Assembly (NCBI GenBank): GCA_015478895.1
Contig: JADMKK010000002.1
Location: forward strand, 1-47,871
DNA from: Comamonas sp.
GTDB taxonomy: Bacteria > Pseudomonadota > Gammaproteobacteria > Burkholderiales > Burkholderiaceae_C
DNA length: 47,871 nt
Direction: 5' to 3'
Positions 1 through 8,469 of this stretch are shown in pieces. Numbering within the stretch: position 1 is the first letter of the stretch; each line of letters starts with the position of its first letter. Below the pieces are notes generated by a model. That model was given only the letters and a program-made list of their open reading frames with translations. It was not told where the DNA came from and searched no databases. A program made the position numbers and the translations under genes.

Positions 1-704
1 TGATCACGACGGCGCCCAGTGTGGTGTACCAAGTGCTCAAGGCCGACGGTGAACTGATCGATGTGGAAAATCCTTCCAAGATGCCCGAGATCGGCCATAT
101 CGAAGAGATTCGTGAGCCTATCGTGACCGTGCACCTGTACATGCCGCAGGAATATGTGGGCCCGGTGATGACGCTGGCCAACCAAAAGCGTGGCGTGCAG
201 ATGAATATGGCTTACCACGGTCGCCAGGTCATGTTGACGTACGAGATGCCCCTGGGTGAAATCGTGCTGGACTTCTTTGACAAACTCAAATCGGTCTCGC
301 GCGGTTATGCGTCGATGGACTATGAGTTTCTGGAGTACCGCGCCTCTGACGTGGTCAAGGTCGATATTTTGCTCAACGGCGAAAAGGTCGATGCGCTGTC
401 CATCATCGTGCACCGTTCGCAGTCGCAATACCGTGGCCGTGCTGTGGTGGCCAAGATGCGCGAGATCATCAGCCGTCAAATGTTCGATGTGGCGATTCAA
501 GCGGCCATTGGCGGCAACATCATTGCGCGTGAGACCGTCAAGGCCATGCGCAAGAACGTGCTGGCCAAGTGTTATGGCGGTGACGTGAGCCGCAAGCGCA
601 AGCTGCTGGAAAAGCAAAAAGCGGGTAAGAAGCGCATGAAGCAAATTGGCTCGGTGGAAGTCCCACAAGAAGCGTTCTTGGCTATTTTGCAAGTCGAAGA
701 CTAA
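1..704 (+). CDS. lepA: Elongation factor 4 (LepA), C-terminal part
   Basis: This is the last 233 or so residues of LepA/EF4, the ribosome-associated GTPase that back-translocates or remodels stalled elongation complexes. The GTPase domain lies outside the window. Visible are the EF-G-V-like region ([20 protein letters not shown], then [19 protein letters not shown]) and the LepA-specific C-terminal domain ending in [14 protein letters not shown], including the basic stretch [21 protein letters not shown]. The frame is open from the first bases, so the true start is upstream. lepB follows 14 bases after the stop, the usual lepA-lepB operon of proteobacteria. Nothing looks broken. Confidence 0.97.
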   Translation, partial: ITTAPSVVYQVLKADGELIDVENPSKMPEIGHIEEIREPIVTVHLYMPQEYVGPVMTLANQKRGVQMNMAYHGRQVMLTYEMPLGEIVLDFFDKLKSVSRGYASMDYEFLEYRASDVVKVDILLNGEKVDALSIIVHRSQSQYRGRAVVAKMREIISRQMFDVAIQAAIGGNIIARETVKAMRKNVLAKCYGGDVSRKRKLLEKQKAGKKRMKQIGSVEVPQEAFLAILQVED

Positions 705-718
705 TAACGAAGGTGCCC

Positions 719-1693
719 ATGCAAGCCATGCAATGGATTACTGCGGTCATCTTGGCCGCCTTTGTGGGTTACATCGGAGCCTGGTACACAGGCGCCATTG
801 AAGGCAACTTTGCCTTGTTGATGTTCCTGGCTACTTTCGTCACGGGTCTGTACTGGCTGGCAGAGCGCTTTTACTTCTGGCCACAGCGCAAAAAGGAAGC
901 GGAGCGCCTGAATGCTGAAGCTGCTGCCCGCCGGGAGCAGCTGGAGCGCCAAGGTCTGCGCCATGACATGGTTGAAACCAAAGAAGGTGAAACCCGCATC
1001 CTGCGCCAGCCTTGGTGGCTGGATTGGACGGCAGGTTTGTTCCCCGTGCTGTTCGTGGTTTTTGTACTGCGCTCTTTCCTGTTTGAGCCTTTCAAGATTC
1101 CCTCAGGCTCAATGATTCCTACGCTGATGGTGGGTGACTTGATCCTCGTGAACAAGTTCACCTATGGCGTGCGTTTGCCGGTGCTCAATACCAAGGTCAC
1201 CGAAGGCAATGCGCCCCAGCGTGGTGATGTGATGGTGTTCCGTTACCCGCCGCAGCCTACGCTGGACTACATCAAGCGCGTCGTCGGCGTGCCCGGTGAT
1301 ACGGTGGCGTATTTGAACAAGCGCTTGACCATCAACGGCCAGGAAGTCCCGACCAATCAGTTGCCGGACTTCTTTGACACCGATGCCATGCGCTATTTTT
1401 CTCAGCTCGAGGAACAGCTGGGAGAAAAGTCCCACAAGCTGCTCAATACCAAGGGCATGCCAGCCTTTGTGCAGGGCGCTTCTGAATTCCCGTTTCGCGA
1501 GAACTGTACCTACAGCGTGGAGGGGGTGACTTGCAAAGTGCCTGAGGGGCACTACTTCACCATGGGTGATAACCGCGACAACTCGCTGGACTCTCGCTAC
1601 TGGGGCTTTGTTCCAGAGGCAAATATTGTTGGAAAGGCCTTTTTCGTTTGGATGAATTTCGGTAATCTCAAACGGATTGGCAGTTTCAATTGA
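719..1693 (+). CDS. lepB: Signal peptidase I
   Basis: Membrane-bound serine/lysine protease (324 aa) that removes signal peptides from exported preproteins on the periplasmic side of the inner membrane. Two hydrophobic N-terminal segments (about residues 5-25 and 30-50) are followed by a charged cytoplasmic loop and a third hydrophobic stretch (about 105-120). The catalytic serine is Ser131 in PSGSMIPTL and the general-base lysine is Lys186 in DYIKRVVGVPGD. The C-terminal box GDNRDNSLDSRYWG is intact. The ATG at 719 was chosen over an in-frame GTG six bases upstream because GAAGG at 709-713 is then well spaced. It is co-transcribed with lepA; a hairpin with a short T run follows the stop. Confidence 0.97.
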   Translation: MQAMQWITAVILAAFVGYIGAWYTGAIEGNFALLMFLATFVTGLYWLAERFYFWPQRKKEAERLNAEAAARREQLERQGLRHDMVETKEGETRILRQPWWLDWTAGLFPVLFVVFVLRSFLFEPFKIPSGSMIPTLMVGDLILVNKFTYGVRLPVLNTKVTEGNAPQRGDVMVFRYPPQPTLDYIKRVVGVPGDTVAYLNKRLTINGQEVPTNQLPDFFDTDAMRYFSQLEEQLGEKSHKLLNTKGMPAFVQGASEFPFRENCTYSVEGVTCKVPEGHYFTMGDNRDNSLDSRYWGFVPEANIVGKAFFVWMNFGNLKRIGSFN

Positions 1694-1722
1694 TCGCCTG
1701 ACTGGCGAATCCAATCTAACAG

Positions 1723-1744
1723 TGGCCGCTTTTGCGGCCATTTT
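1723..1744 (+). terminator. Hairpin with short T run between lepB and the DUF4845 gene
   Basis: TGGCCGC (1723-1729), loop TTTT, GCGGCCA (1734-1740), then TTTTG. The seven-base-pair GC-rich stem with only four T residues suggests a weak or partial intrinsic terminator inside the lepB-rnc operon. Confidence 0.55.
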
Positions 1745-1773
1745 GATATTTATAGAGAGAGGGAGTGCAAGCT

Positions 1774-2130
1774 ATGCGTTGTGCATCACGTCACAGTCAA
1801 AAGGGCCTGTCCTTTATTGGTTTGGTGTTGATTGGTGTCCTGGCCGTCTCGGTCTTTGGGATTGGCGGACAATCGCTTCCTATCCTGCTGGAAAATCAGG
1901 CCGTCATCAAAGCTGCAAAAAAGGCAGCCAATGAAGGCGGAAACGTCGCTCAAGTGCGCGAAAATTTTGATCGTGCCGCTCAAATTGACAACATACGCTC
2001 TGTGTCCGGGGCCGATCTGGATATCACCAAATCAGGTGACCAGGTGGTGGTTAGCTATGAGTACGAGCGTCAAATCCCGTTGGTAGGCCCGGCCTACCTT
2101 GTTTACCGTTTTAAAGATCAGACCCAATAG
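1774..2130 (+). CDS. DUF4845 small membrane protein with pilin-like N-terminus
   Basis: A 118-residue protein of the DUF4845 family, which sits between lepB and rnc in many betaproteobacteria and has no assigned function. It starts with a short basic segment followed by QKGLSFIGLVLIGVLAVSVF, a single hydrophobic helix resembling the type IV pilin/pseudopilin signature (a glycine before a hydrophobic run) but lacking the usual glutamate at position +5. The remaining 80 residues form a small soluble, presumably periplasmic, domain. ATG 1774 is preferred over GTG 1765 because the purine-rich GAGAGAGGGAG (1755-1765) then lies at normal distance. Its stop codon abuts the GTG start of rnc, indicating translational coupling. 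Confidence 0.85.
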   Translation: MRCASRHSQKGLSFIGLVLIGVLAVSVFGIGGQSLPILLENQAVIKAAKKAANEGGNVAQVRENFDRAAQIDNIRSVSGADLDITKSGDQVVVSYEYERQIPLVGPAYLVYRFKDQTQ

Positions 2131-2814
2131 GTGCCTATCACCCTTCAAGAGCTGCAGACTACGTTGCAGCATGCTTTTCAAAAACCTGCCTTGTTGCAGC
2201 GCGCGCTGACGCACCGCAGCTTCTCCGCAGACAACAACGAGCGCCTGGAATTTTTAGGTGACTCGGTGCTTAGTTTGGCCATCTCCAGCCTGCTGTACGA
2301 ACGCCTGAAAGAGTTGCCGGAAGGTGATCTCTCGCGCGTGCGCTCCAATTTGGTCAAAGAAGGTACGCTCCACCAAATCGCGGTCAAGCTGCAATTGCCT
2401 GATTTGCTGAGGTTGGGTGAGGGCGAAGCCAAATCTGGTGGCAAAAACCGTCCTTCTATCCTGGCCGATGCGGTCGAGGCCATTTTGGGTGCGGTGTACC
2501 TGGATGCCGGCTTTGCCGCTGGCGAAAAACTGGTGCATCGCCTTTTTGAAGGCGTAGACATCAACCCTCAAATGCGCGCAGCGGAAAAAGATCCCAAAAC
2601 TGCGCTGCAAGAATGGCTGCAAGGCCGGCGCATGAACGTGCCGCAATACACCGTAGCCAGCATTGCAGGTGCTGCCCACAAGCAGACCTTTGATGTGGAA
2701 TGCATCATCCCCGAATTGCGCCTGGGCGCGCGTGGCCAAGGGGCCTCGCGACGTACAGGTGAGCAGGCTGCAGCGGCAGCCATGCTTGAAATTTTGAAAG
2801 CGAAACACCCATGA
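2131..2814 (+). CDS. rnc: Ribonuclease III
   Basis: Double-strand-specific endoribonuclease (227 aa) that processes pre-rRNA and structured mRNAs. The catalytic domain carries the signature [12 protein letters not shown] with metal ligands Glu40 and Asp44, and the second acidic pair Asp113 and Glu116 in [16 protein letters not shown] double-stranded-RNA-binding domain occupies about residues 153-225 ([14 protein letters not shown] to [15 protein letters not shown]). It begins with GTG directly after the DUF4845 stop, and its own stop overlaps the era start (ATGA at 2811-2814), so translation of the three genes is probably coupled. Length is normal for the family. Confidence 0.97.
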   Translation: MPITLQELQTTLQHAFQKPALLQRALTHRSFSADNNERLEFLGDSVLSLAISSLLYERLKELPEGDLSRVRSNLVKEGTLHQIAVKLQLPDLLRLGEGEAKSGGKNRPSILADAVEAILGAVYLDAGFAAGEKLVHRLFEGVDINPQMRAAEKDPKTALQEWLQGRRMNVPQYTVASIAGAAHKQTFDVECIIPELRLGARGQGASRRTGEQAAAAAMLEILKAKHP

Positions 2815-3950
2815 ACGATGCTGCGAAAAAAGTAGCTAGCACCGCAAGCACCGCAAGCGCCAAGGGCGCTAAAGGCCAAAAAGACGTCAAGGCGTTGCCC
2901 GATGTCACGCCGGCAGGCCAAAGCATGGCCGAGCTGGATGCCATGCTGGCCGCCGCCAAGCCCGGCGCCACGCCTTCGCTGATCGCACGTGCCGATGAGA
3001 TTGAAGCCGAAAAAGCCGCAGAAGCTGCGATTCCCGTGCGCGTGTATGCCCCTGAAGAGCAGCGTTGCGGCTTGATCGCGATTGTGGGCAAGCCCAACGT
3101 GGGCAAGTCCACATTGATGAATGCGCTGGTGGGGCAAAAAATCTCCATCACCTCGCGCAAATCGCAAACCACACGCCATCGCATCACCGGCATTCGCACC
3201 AAGGAAGAGACACAGTTCATCTTTGTGGATACGCCCGGTTTCCAGACCAAGCACTCCACCGCACTGAACAAGTCGCTCAACAAGACCGTGATGGGCGCCA
3301 TCACTGATGTCGATTTGATCTTGTTCGTGGTGGAAGCGGGCAGCTTCACCTTGGCCGATGCCAAGGTGCTGAGCCTGTTCAAGCCCGGCATTCCGACATT
3401 GCTGATTGCTAACAAGCTGGACGAGGTAGGCCGCCGCCACGAGATCGCGCCTTGGCTGCAAAGCATGCAGCAGCGCCATCCGTTTGAAGAGTTTGTGCCC
3501 ATGTCGGCCAAAAAGCGCGATGACGTCCAGCGCCTGTTTGGCATCTGTGCCAAGTACCTGCCTGAGCAGCCTTGGTTCTATAAAGAAGACGAGCTGACCG
3601 ACCGCAGCGAAAATTTCATGGCCGCTGAAATCGTGCGTGAAAAGCTGTTCCGCTTTACTGGCGATGAGCTGCCCTACACCTCCACCGTGGTGATCGACAA
3701 GTTCGAAGAAGAGCCCAGCAAGCAGCACAAGCGCTTTATGCGTGTGGCATCCACCATCATTGTTGAGCGCGATGGCCACAAAGCCATGGTGATTGGCCAA
3801 GGCGGTGAGCGCTTAAAGCGCATCTCCACCGAAGCGCGCCAAGAGATGGAAAAGCTGTTTGACGCCAAGGTGTTCCTGGAAGTCTGGGTGAAGGTGCGCT
3901 CGGGCTGGGCGGATGATGAGACGCGCGTCAAGTCCTTCGGCTACGAATGA
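2811..3950 (+). CDS. era: GTPase Era with long N-terminal extension
   Basis: Ribosome-assembly GTPase that binds the 3' end of 16S rRNA and helps mature the 30S subunit. The G1 box is GKPNVGKST (residues 93-101), G3 is DTPGF, G4 is NKLD, and the C-terminal KH domain includes [18 protein letters not shown]. The protein is 379 aa, about 80 residues longer than typical Era (near 300). The excess is an alanine/lysine-rich, low-complexity segment before the [13 protein letters not shown] start of the G domain. The start is supported by the ATGA overlap with rnc; later in-frame ATGs (2925 and 2943) would remove only part of the extension. All GTPase and KH motifs are intact. Confidence 0.95.
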   Translation: MNDAAKKVASTASTASAKGAKGQKDVKALPDVTPAGQSMAELDAMLAAAKPGATPSLIARADEIEAEKAAEAAIPVRVYAPEEQRCGLIAIVGKPNVGKSTLMNALVGQKISITSRKSQTTRHRITGIRTKEETQFIFVDTPGFQTKHSTALNKSLNKTVMGAITDVDLILFVVEAGSFTLADAKVLSLFKPGIPTLLIANKLDEVGRRHEIAPWLQSMQQRHPFEEFVPMSAKKRDDVQRLFGICAKYLPEQPWFYKEDELTDRSENFMAAEIVREKLFRFTGDELPYTSTVVIDKFEEEPSKQHKRFMRVASTIIVERDGHKAMVIGQGGERLKRISTEARQEMEKLFDAKVFLEVWVKVRSGWADDETRVKSFGYE

Positions 3951-4091
3951 TGCGGGGGGGTGATAGGGATTCGGTCCCCGATACTTTGTCGCCCCCGCTT
4001 GCCGTGGCGCTGCCACTGTCTGCGCAGGGGCTTCGCGTCTCGGCCGCTTCGCTGAACCGACTCCCCATCACCGGCTGCACTACAGCTTCCC

Positions 4092-4121
4092 AAGGCCTCT
4101 CTGAGGCCTTTTTGTCTTTTT
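4092..4121 (+). terminator. Intrinsic terminator upstream of recO
   Basis: AAGGCCTC (4092-4099), loop TCT, GAGGCCTT (4103-4110), followed by TTTGTCTTTTT. The eight-base-pair stem plus T tract is a strong intrinsic terminator that ends only nine bases before the recO ATG. Confidence 0.8.
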
Positions 4122-4129
4122 AAGCACCT

Positions 4130-4894
4130 ATGGCCGCCAAGCGCGTGGGCGAAGAGCCCTCCTTTATCTTGCACCGGTATGACTGGAGCGAATCCAGTTT
4201 GATTCTGGAGGTCTTCACGCGCCACCGCGGCCGTGTGGCGCTGGTGGCCAAGGGGGCGAAAAAGCACACCTCCAACTTTCGGCCGGTGCTGCTGGCGCTG
4301 CAGCCGCTCAAAGTCAGCTACACCTTGTCGGGCGATGGTAATGCGGACATTCATGTGCTCAAAGGCGCTGAATGGGCGGGCGGGCACATCATGCCGATGG
4401 GCAACAACTTGCTCACCGGCATGTACCTCAATGAGCTGCTGATGCGCCTGCTGGCGCGCGATGACCCGTATGCGTATCTGTTCGATGTCTACGGCACAGT
4501 GGTGAAGTTGCTGGCCACGCAGCCTGAAGAAGTGATTGAGCCGGTGCTGCGCGCCTTTGAGCTGATCTTGCTGCGCGAGCTGGGCTTGCTACCCACTTTG
4601 AAGCAGGAGACCGTGACCCTGCAAGGGTTAGAGCCCGAAAAGGCTTATGTTTTGGTGGCTGAGACGGGGCTGCGCCCGGCCTTGGAGGGTGAGCGTGCCT
4701 ACCTCAGTGGTGCGCAGTGGCTGAGCGTGCAGCACGCTTTGGAGCAGGGCGAGGGTGCCTATCCGGCGCTGGTGCGTGCCTGTGCAGCGGTGGCCTCGTC
4801 GTTGAAGTCGCAACTGCGCCATTTGCTGCAATACCATTGCGGCAGCCCCATGCTGCGCACGCGGCAATTGATGATGGATTTGCAAACCTTATGA
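4130..4894 (+). CDS. recO: DNA repair protein RecO
   Basis: Recombination mediator (254 aa) that helps RecR load RecA onto SSB-coated single strands in the RecFOR pathway. The N-terminal OB-fold is seen in [20 protein letters not shown] and [12 protein letters not shown], followed by the helical domain ([34 protein letters not shown]). The zinc-binding cysteines of some RecO proteins are not all present, as is common in proteobacteria. The start ATG has a poor ribosome-binding site and lies just beyond a terminator, so expression may depend on readthrough. The stop overlaps the pdxJ start (ATGA at 4891-4894). Confidence 0.94.
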   Translation: MAAKRVGEEPSFILHRYDWSESSLILEVFTRHRGRVALVAKGAKKHTSNFRPVLLALQPLKVSYTLSGDGNADIHVLKGAEWAGGHIMPMGNNLLTGMYLNELLMRLLARDDPYAYLFDVYGTVVKLLATQPEEVIEPVLRAFELILLRELGLLPTLKQETVTLQGLEPEKAYVLVAETGLRPALEGERAYLSGAQWLSVQHALEQGEGAYPALVRACAAVASSLKSQLRHLLQYHCGSPMLRTRQLMMDLQTL

Positions 4895-5682
4895 CCGCCA
4901 ACCCCACTTCTCCCCGCACGGCCCTGTCCGTGAATGTCAACAAAGTCGCCTTGCTGCGCAATACGAGGCATCTGGGCATTCCCTCGGTCACGCGCGCCGC
5001 GCAGCTGTGCCTGCAGGCTGGCGCGCAGGGCATCACCATCCACCCGCGGCCCGATGAGCGCCACATTCGCGGCGCTGATGTGGTTGAACTGGCCGCGCTG
5101 ATGCAAGCCTGGCCCCAGGCCGAGTTCAATATTGAAGGCAACCCCACACAGAACCTGATGGACTTCATCCGCAACGTGCGGCCGCACCAGGCCACCTTTG
5201 TGCCCGACAGTGAAGACCAGTTCACCAGCGATCACGGCTGGAGCTTTCCGCAAGATGCGCAGCGGCTGCAGCCACTGATTGCACAGTGCAAGGCGCTGGG
5301 CGTGCGGGTGAGCTTGTTCATGGATCCGATGCCTGAGCAGATGGCCGCGGCCAAGGCGGCAGGCGCTGATCGCGTAGAGCTGTACACCGAACCGTTTGCC
5401 GCCGCTTGGGGCACGAAAGAGCAAGACCAGCAACTGGCGCGTTACGCCCAGGCGGCACAGGCGGCGCTGGATGTGGGCTTGCAAGTGAACGCCGGCCATG
5501 ACCTCAATCGTGACAATTTGGCCGCTTTCGTCGCCGCCGTTCCTGGTCTGGCAGAAGTCTCTATTGGCCACGCGCTGATTGCTGACGCGCTGGAGCTGGG
5601 CTACGCCGCTACGGTGCAGGCTTACCAAGCGTGCATTGACCAAGGCATGGCGCAGCGCCCCTTCAGCAACATTGCTGGTTGA
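4891..5682 (+). CDS. pdxJ: Pyridoxine 5'-phosphate synthase
   Basis: Condenses 1-deoxy-D-xylulose 5-phosphate with 3-amino-2-oxopropyl phosphate, the ring-closing step of the DXP-dependent vitamin B6 pathway. The 263-residue TIM barrel shows [12 protein letters not shown] (13-26), [13 protein letters not shown] with the catalytic His51 and Arg53, [16 protein letters not shown] and the phosphate-binding NAGHDLN near the C-terminus. The ATG at 4891 overlaps the recO stop and gives the family's usual length; the frame stays open further upstream but that part is a shadow of recO. recO-pdxJ-acpS is a conserved order in beta- and gammaproteobacteria. Confidence 0.96.
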   Translation: MTANPTSPRTALSVNVNKVALLRNTRHLGIPSVTRAAQLCLQAGAQGITIHPRPDERHIRGADVVELAALMQAWPQAEFNIEGNPTQNLMDFIRNVRPHQATFVPDSEDQFTSDHGWSFPQDAQRLQPLIAQCKALGVRVSLFMDPMPEQMAAAKAAGADRVELYTEPFAAAWGTKEQDQQLARYAQAAQAALDVGLQVNAGHDLNRDNLAAFVAAVPGLAEVSIGHALIADALELGYAATVQAYQACIDQGMAQRPFSNIAG

Positions 5683-5701
5683 GTTTGAATATTTAATAAG
5701 T

Positions 5702-5742
5702 GAGCTACTATCCCTTGTGGAATAAGGGCTAGAGGCCATTTT
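5702..5742. repeat. Short palindromic interspersed repeat, copy 1
   Basis: AGCTACTATCCCTT, a seven-base loop, then AAGGGCTAGAGGCC. The CCCTT/AAGGG arms (5712-5716 and 5724-5728) and the flanking AGCT and AGAGGCC recur at several other intergenic positions in this window. It fills the pdxJ-acpS gap. Confidence 0.7.
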
Positions 5743-5753
5743 GGGTCTACATC

Positions 5754-6152
5754 ATGATTTACGGCATTGGCACCGATATTTGTGACATTCGCCGCATTCG
5801 CGCCAGCGTGGAGCGCCACGGCGATCGATTTGCCGAAAAAGTGCTCACCGAGCAAGAACTCCAGGTCTGGCGCGCCCGCAGTGCACGCTGGCCGGAGCGT
5901 GGCATCAAGTATCTGGCCACGCGCTTTTCGGCCAAAGAGGCCTTCAGCAAGGCCGTGGGCATGGGCATGACCATGCCCATGACGTGGCGCAATTGCGAGA
6001 TTGCCAACCTGCCCAGCGGCCAGCCCACCATCGTCCTGCATGGCGCGATGAAAGACTGGTTTGAGGCAAAAGGGCTCAGCGTACACATCACCATGACCGA
6101 TGAAAGCGAGTACGCCGCCAGCTTTTGCGTGGTGGAGCACCGGCAAGCCTGA
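5754..6152 (+). CDS. acpS: Holo-[acyl-carrier-protein] synthase
   Basis: Transfers the 4'-phosphopantetheine arm of coenzyme A to apo-ACP, activating it for fatty acid synthesis. The 132-residue protein begins [15 protein letters not shown] with metal-binding Asp8 and carries the second signature [13 protein letters not shown] with Glu62. Length and both motifs match the AcpS family rather than Sfp. It follows pdxJ after a 71-base gap occupied by a palindromic repeat, and is followed by a 146-base gap holding a hairpin (GCAGGTG 6258-6264 / CACCTGC 6274-6280) before nagZ. Confidence 0.96.
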   Translation: MIYGIGTDICDIRRIRASVERHGDRFAEKVLTEQELQVWRARSARWPERGIKYLATRFSAKEAFSKAVGMGMTMPMTWRNCEIANLPSGQPTIVLHGAMKDWFEAKGLSVHITMTDESEYAASFCVVEHRQA

Positions 6153-6298
6153 GCACGGCCCGGGGCGTGCGGTGCGTACTCTAAAGACGCCCCTTTAGGC
6201 GCGCTGTGGCACTGCTTGGGCCCGTTATCGCGGTCATACTTGGGGTTTTGTAGCTTTGCAGGTGCGCAAGTGCCACCTGCGAGAAAGTCGAGCGCACC

Positions 6299-7393
6299 AT
6301 GACCGCACTTCACGCCCCTTTGATCATTGACATCGCAGGTAAAGCCTTGACCGATGTGGATCGCTCCCGCCTTGCCCATCCTTTGGTGGGCGGCATTATC
6401 TTGTTTGGCCGCAACTGGGAAAACCGCGACCAGCTGGTGCAGCTGTGTGCGGAAATCAAAGCCGTCAAACATGACCTGCTGATTTGCGTTGATCACGAAG
6501 GCGGCCGTGTACAGCGCTTTAAGACCGATGGCTTTACCCACCTTCCGTCCATGCGCACCTTCGGCGATATGTGGATGGATGACGGTAAAGGCAAAAAACG
6601 TCGCAAAGGCCGTGGCGCGATGGCGGCGATGAATGCGGCCACGGCCGCAGGCTATGTACTGGGCAGCGAGCTGCGCGCCTGCGGCGTGGACTTCAGCTTC
6701 ACACCCGTGCTGGACTTGGACTATGGCGAAAGCTCGGTGATTGGCGACCGCAGCTTTCACCGTGACCCGCGCGTGGTAGCCATGCTGGCAAAAAGCTTGA
6801 TGCACGGCCTGCTGCAAGCGGGCATGGGCAACTGCGGCAAGCACTTTCCGGGGCACGGTCATGTCAAGGCCGATTCGCACGTCGATATGCCGGTGGACAA
6901 GCGCAAGCTGAAAAAAATTCTGTCGGAAGATGCTGCGCCTTACCCGTGGCTCTCCAGCGTGCTGACGGCGGTGATGCCTGCGCACGTCATCTACCCCAAG
7001 GTGGATGGGTCGCCTGCGGGTTTCTCCAAAGTCTGGCTGCAGGACATTTTGCGCGGCGAGTTGCGCTACGACGGCGCGATCTTCAGCGATGACTTGAGCA
7101 TGGAAGCAGCGCGCAGGATTGACGGTGAAGTCATCAGCTACACCGAAGCGGCGATTCGCGCCCTCAATGCCGGTTGCGACATGGTGCTGCTGTGCAACCA
7201 GAGCCTGGGCTTGGGTGAGCATGTGGATGAGCTGCTGGAAGGCATGGCCGCTGCCATGCGTGCCCAGCAGTGGGTGCCGGATGTGGACTCTGAATCACGC
7301 CGCGTATCGCTGCTGCCCGAAACCGTGCCTCAGCCTTGGGATGCGTTGATGCTGCAACCCGCTTACCAAGATGCACTGGGTTTGCTGAACTAA
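6299..7393 (+). CDS. nagZ: Beta-N-acetylhexosaminidase NagZ
   Basis: Family 3 glycoside hydrolase (364 aa) that cleaves N-acetylglucosamine from anhydromuropeptides in the cytoplasm during peptidoglycan recycling. Motifs seen are VDHEGGRVQRF (about residues 64-74), the catalytic KHFPGHGHVKADSHVDMP loop with its His and Asp, and the nucleophile region IFSDDLSMEAA. It starts with MTALHAPLIIDIAGKAL, the usual family N-terminus. An insertion rich in lysine and arginine (KGKKRRKGRGAMAAM) follows the MWMDDG stretch. No signal peptide is present, which fits the cytoplasmic NagZ. The phosphofructokinase gene follows at once. Confidence 0.95.
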   Translation: MTALHAPLIIDIAGKALTDVDRSRLAHPLVGGIILFGRNWENRDQLVQLCAEIKAVKHDLLICVDHEGGRVQRFKTDGFTHLPSMRTFGDMWMDDGKGKKRRKGRGAMAAMNAATAAGYVLGSELRACGVDFSFTPVLDLDYGESSVIGDRSFHRDPRVVAMLAKSLMHGLLQAGMGNCGKHFPGHGHVKADSHVDMPVDKRKLKKILSEDAAPYPWLSSVLTAVMPAHVIYPKVDGSPAGFSKVWLQDILRGELRYDGAIFSDDLSMEAARRIDGEVISYTEAAIRALNAGCDMVLLCNQSLGLGEHVDELLEGMAAAMRAQQWVPDVDSESRRVSLLPETVPQPWDALMLQPAYQDALGLLN

Positions 7394-7401
7394 ATGACGA
7401 A

Positions 7402-8469
7402 ATGAGCGATGCGATGAAAGTAGGCGTATTAACAGGTGGTGGCGATTGCCCCGGTTTGAATGCGGTGATCCGCGCCGTGACCAAGTCGCTCATCAGCCAG
7501 GGCGGCTGTGAAGTGATTGGCATTGAAGACGGCTTTGAAGGCCTGATGGGTGAAGCGGCGCGCGTCAAACCTTTAGGCTGGGATGAGGTTTCCGGCATTT
7601 TGCACATTGGCGGCACCATTTTGGGCACCAGCAACAGCGCCAACCCATTGAAGAATGAGGCCACGCTGGCGCAAGTGCGGCGCAATGTACAGTGCCTGGG
7701 TCTGAATGTGGTGGTGTCCATTGGTGGCGATGGCACACAAAGTTTGGCTTATGGCTTGGCCAACGCAGTGGGTATGCAATGCGTGGGCGTGCCCAAAACC
7801 ATCGACAACGACATTGCCAATTGCGAGCGCAGCTTTGGTTTTGATACCGCAGTCGCCACCGCCACTGATGCGCTGCGCCGCATTGAAAGCACGGCCAACA
7901 GCCACCACCGCGTGATGATTGTGGAAACCATGGGCCGCAATGCGGGCTGGCTGGCACTGGAGGCCGGCGTTGCAGGCGCTGCCGATGTGATCTTGCTGCC
8001 TGAAATTGATTACCAGCTGCAGGCCATCATCGACGTCTGCAAGGCACGCGAACAGCGCCAGCGCTACACCATCATCTGCATTGGCGAAGGTGCCAAGGAA
8101 AGCGGGCAGAGCCTGACCGTGCGCGAAACCATCGCCCACAGCCCTGATCCTGTGCGCCTTGGCGGTGTGGGCCACGTATTGCGCGAGCGCCTGCAGCCCC
8201 ACCTGAAAAGCGAAGTACGCACCACGGTGTTAGGCCACGTACAGCGCGGCGGAGACCCGACACCGTTTGACCGTGTACTGGCCACGCAGTTTGGCCACCA
8301 TGCTGCGCAACTGGTGCTGGCTGGGCAGTTTGGCCGCATGGTGACGCTGCAAAACGGCGCCATTGGCAGCGTAGCAATTGCTACGGTTGCCAACACCCAG
8401 CGCAAGATTGCGCTCGATCACCCACTGCTGACCATGGCGCGCGATATTGGCATTTGTCTGGGGGACTGA
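7402..8469 (+). CDS. 6-phosphofructokinase, group III-like
   Basis: Phosphorylates fructose 6-phosphate at C1. The 355-residue protein shows GGGDCPGLNAVIR, SIGGDGTQS (residues 107-114), PKTIDNDIA with catalytic Asp135, ETMGRNAGWLAL and GHVQRGGDPTPFDR. At the two positions that track phosphoryl donor choice it has Gly111 (ATP-like; E. coli Gly104) and Lys132 (PPi-like; E. coli Gly124). This Gly/Lys pairing is known from actinobacterial ATP-dependent enzymes. Donor use therefore cannot be settled by motif alone. ATG 7402 was chosen; ATG 7414 is an alternative, and the upstream frame overlaps nagZ. The eight-base gap to nagZ suggests co-transcription. Confidence 0.9.
   Translation: MSDAMKVGVLTGGGDCPGLNAVIRAVTKSLISQGGCEVIGIEDGFEGLMGEAARVKPLGWDEVSGILHIGGTILGTSNSANPLKNEATLAQVRRNVQCLGLNVVVSIGGDGTQSLAYGLANAVGMQCVGVPKTIDNDIANCERSFGFDTAVATATDALRRIESTANSHHRVMIVETMGRNAGWLALEAGVAGAADVILLPEIDYQLQAIIDVCKAREQRQRYTIICIGEGAKESGQSLTVRETIAHSPDPVRLGGVGHVLRERLQPHLKSEVRTTVLGHVQRGGDPTPFDRVLATQFGHHAAQLVLAGQFGRMVTLQNGAIGSVAIATVANTQRKIALDHPLLTMARDIGICLGD

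Noticed and set aside
2568-3800. 410-codon open frame on the minus strand
   Set aside because: Antisense to rnc and era; no family features.
6257-6281. Hairpin GCAGGTG/CACCTGC before nagZ as a terminator
   Set aside because: No T run follows on either strand; left as an unassigned structure.
5759-7222. 487-codon open frame on the minus strand
   Set aside because: Antisense to acpS and nagZ; composition rich in His/Gln/Ala with no domain.
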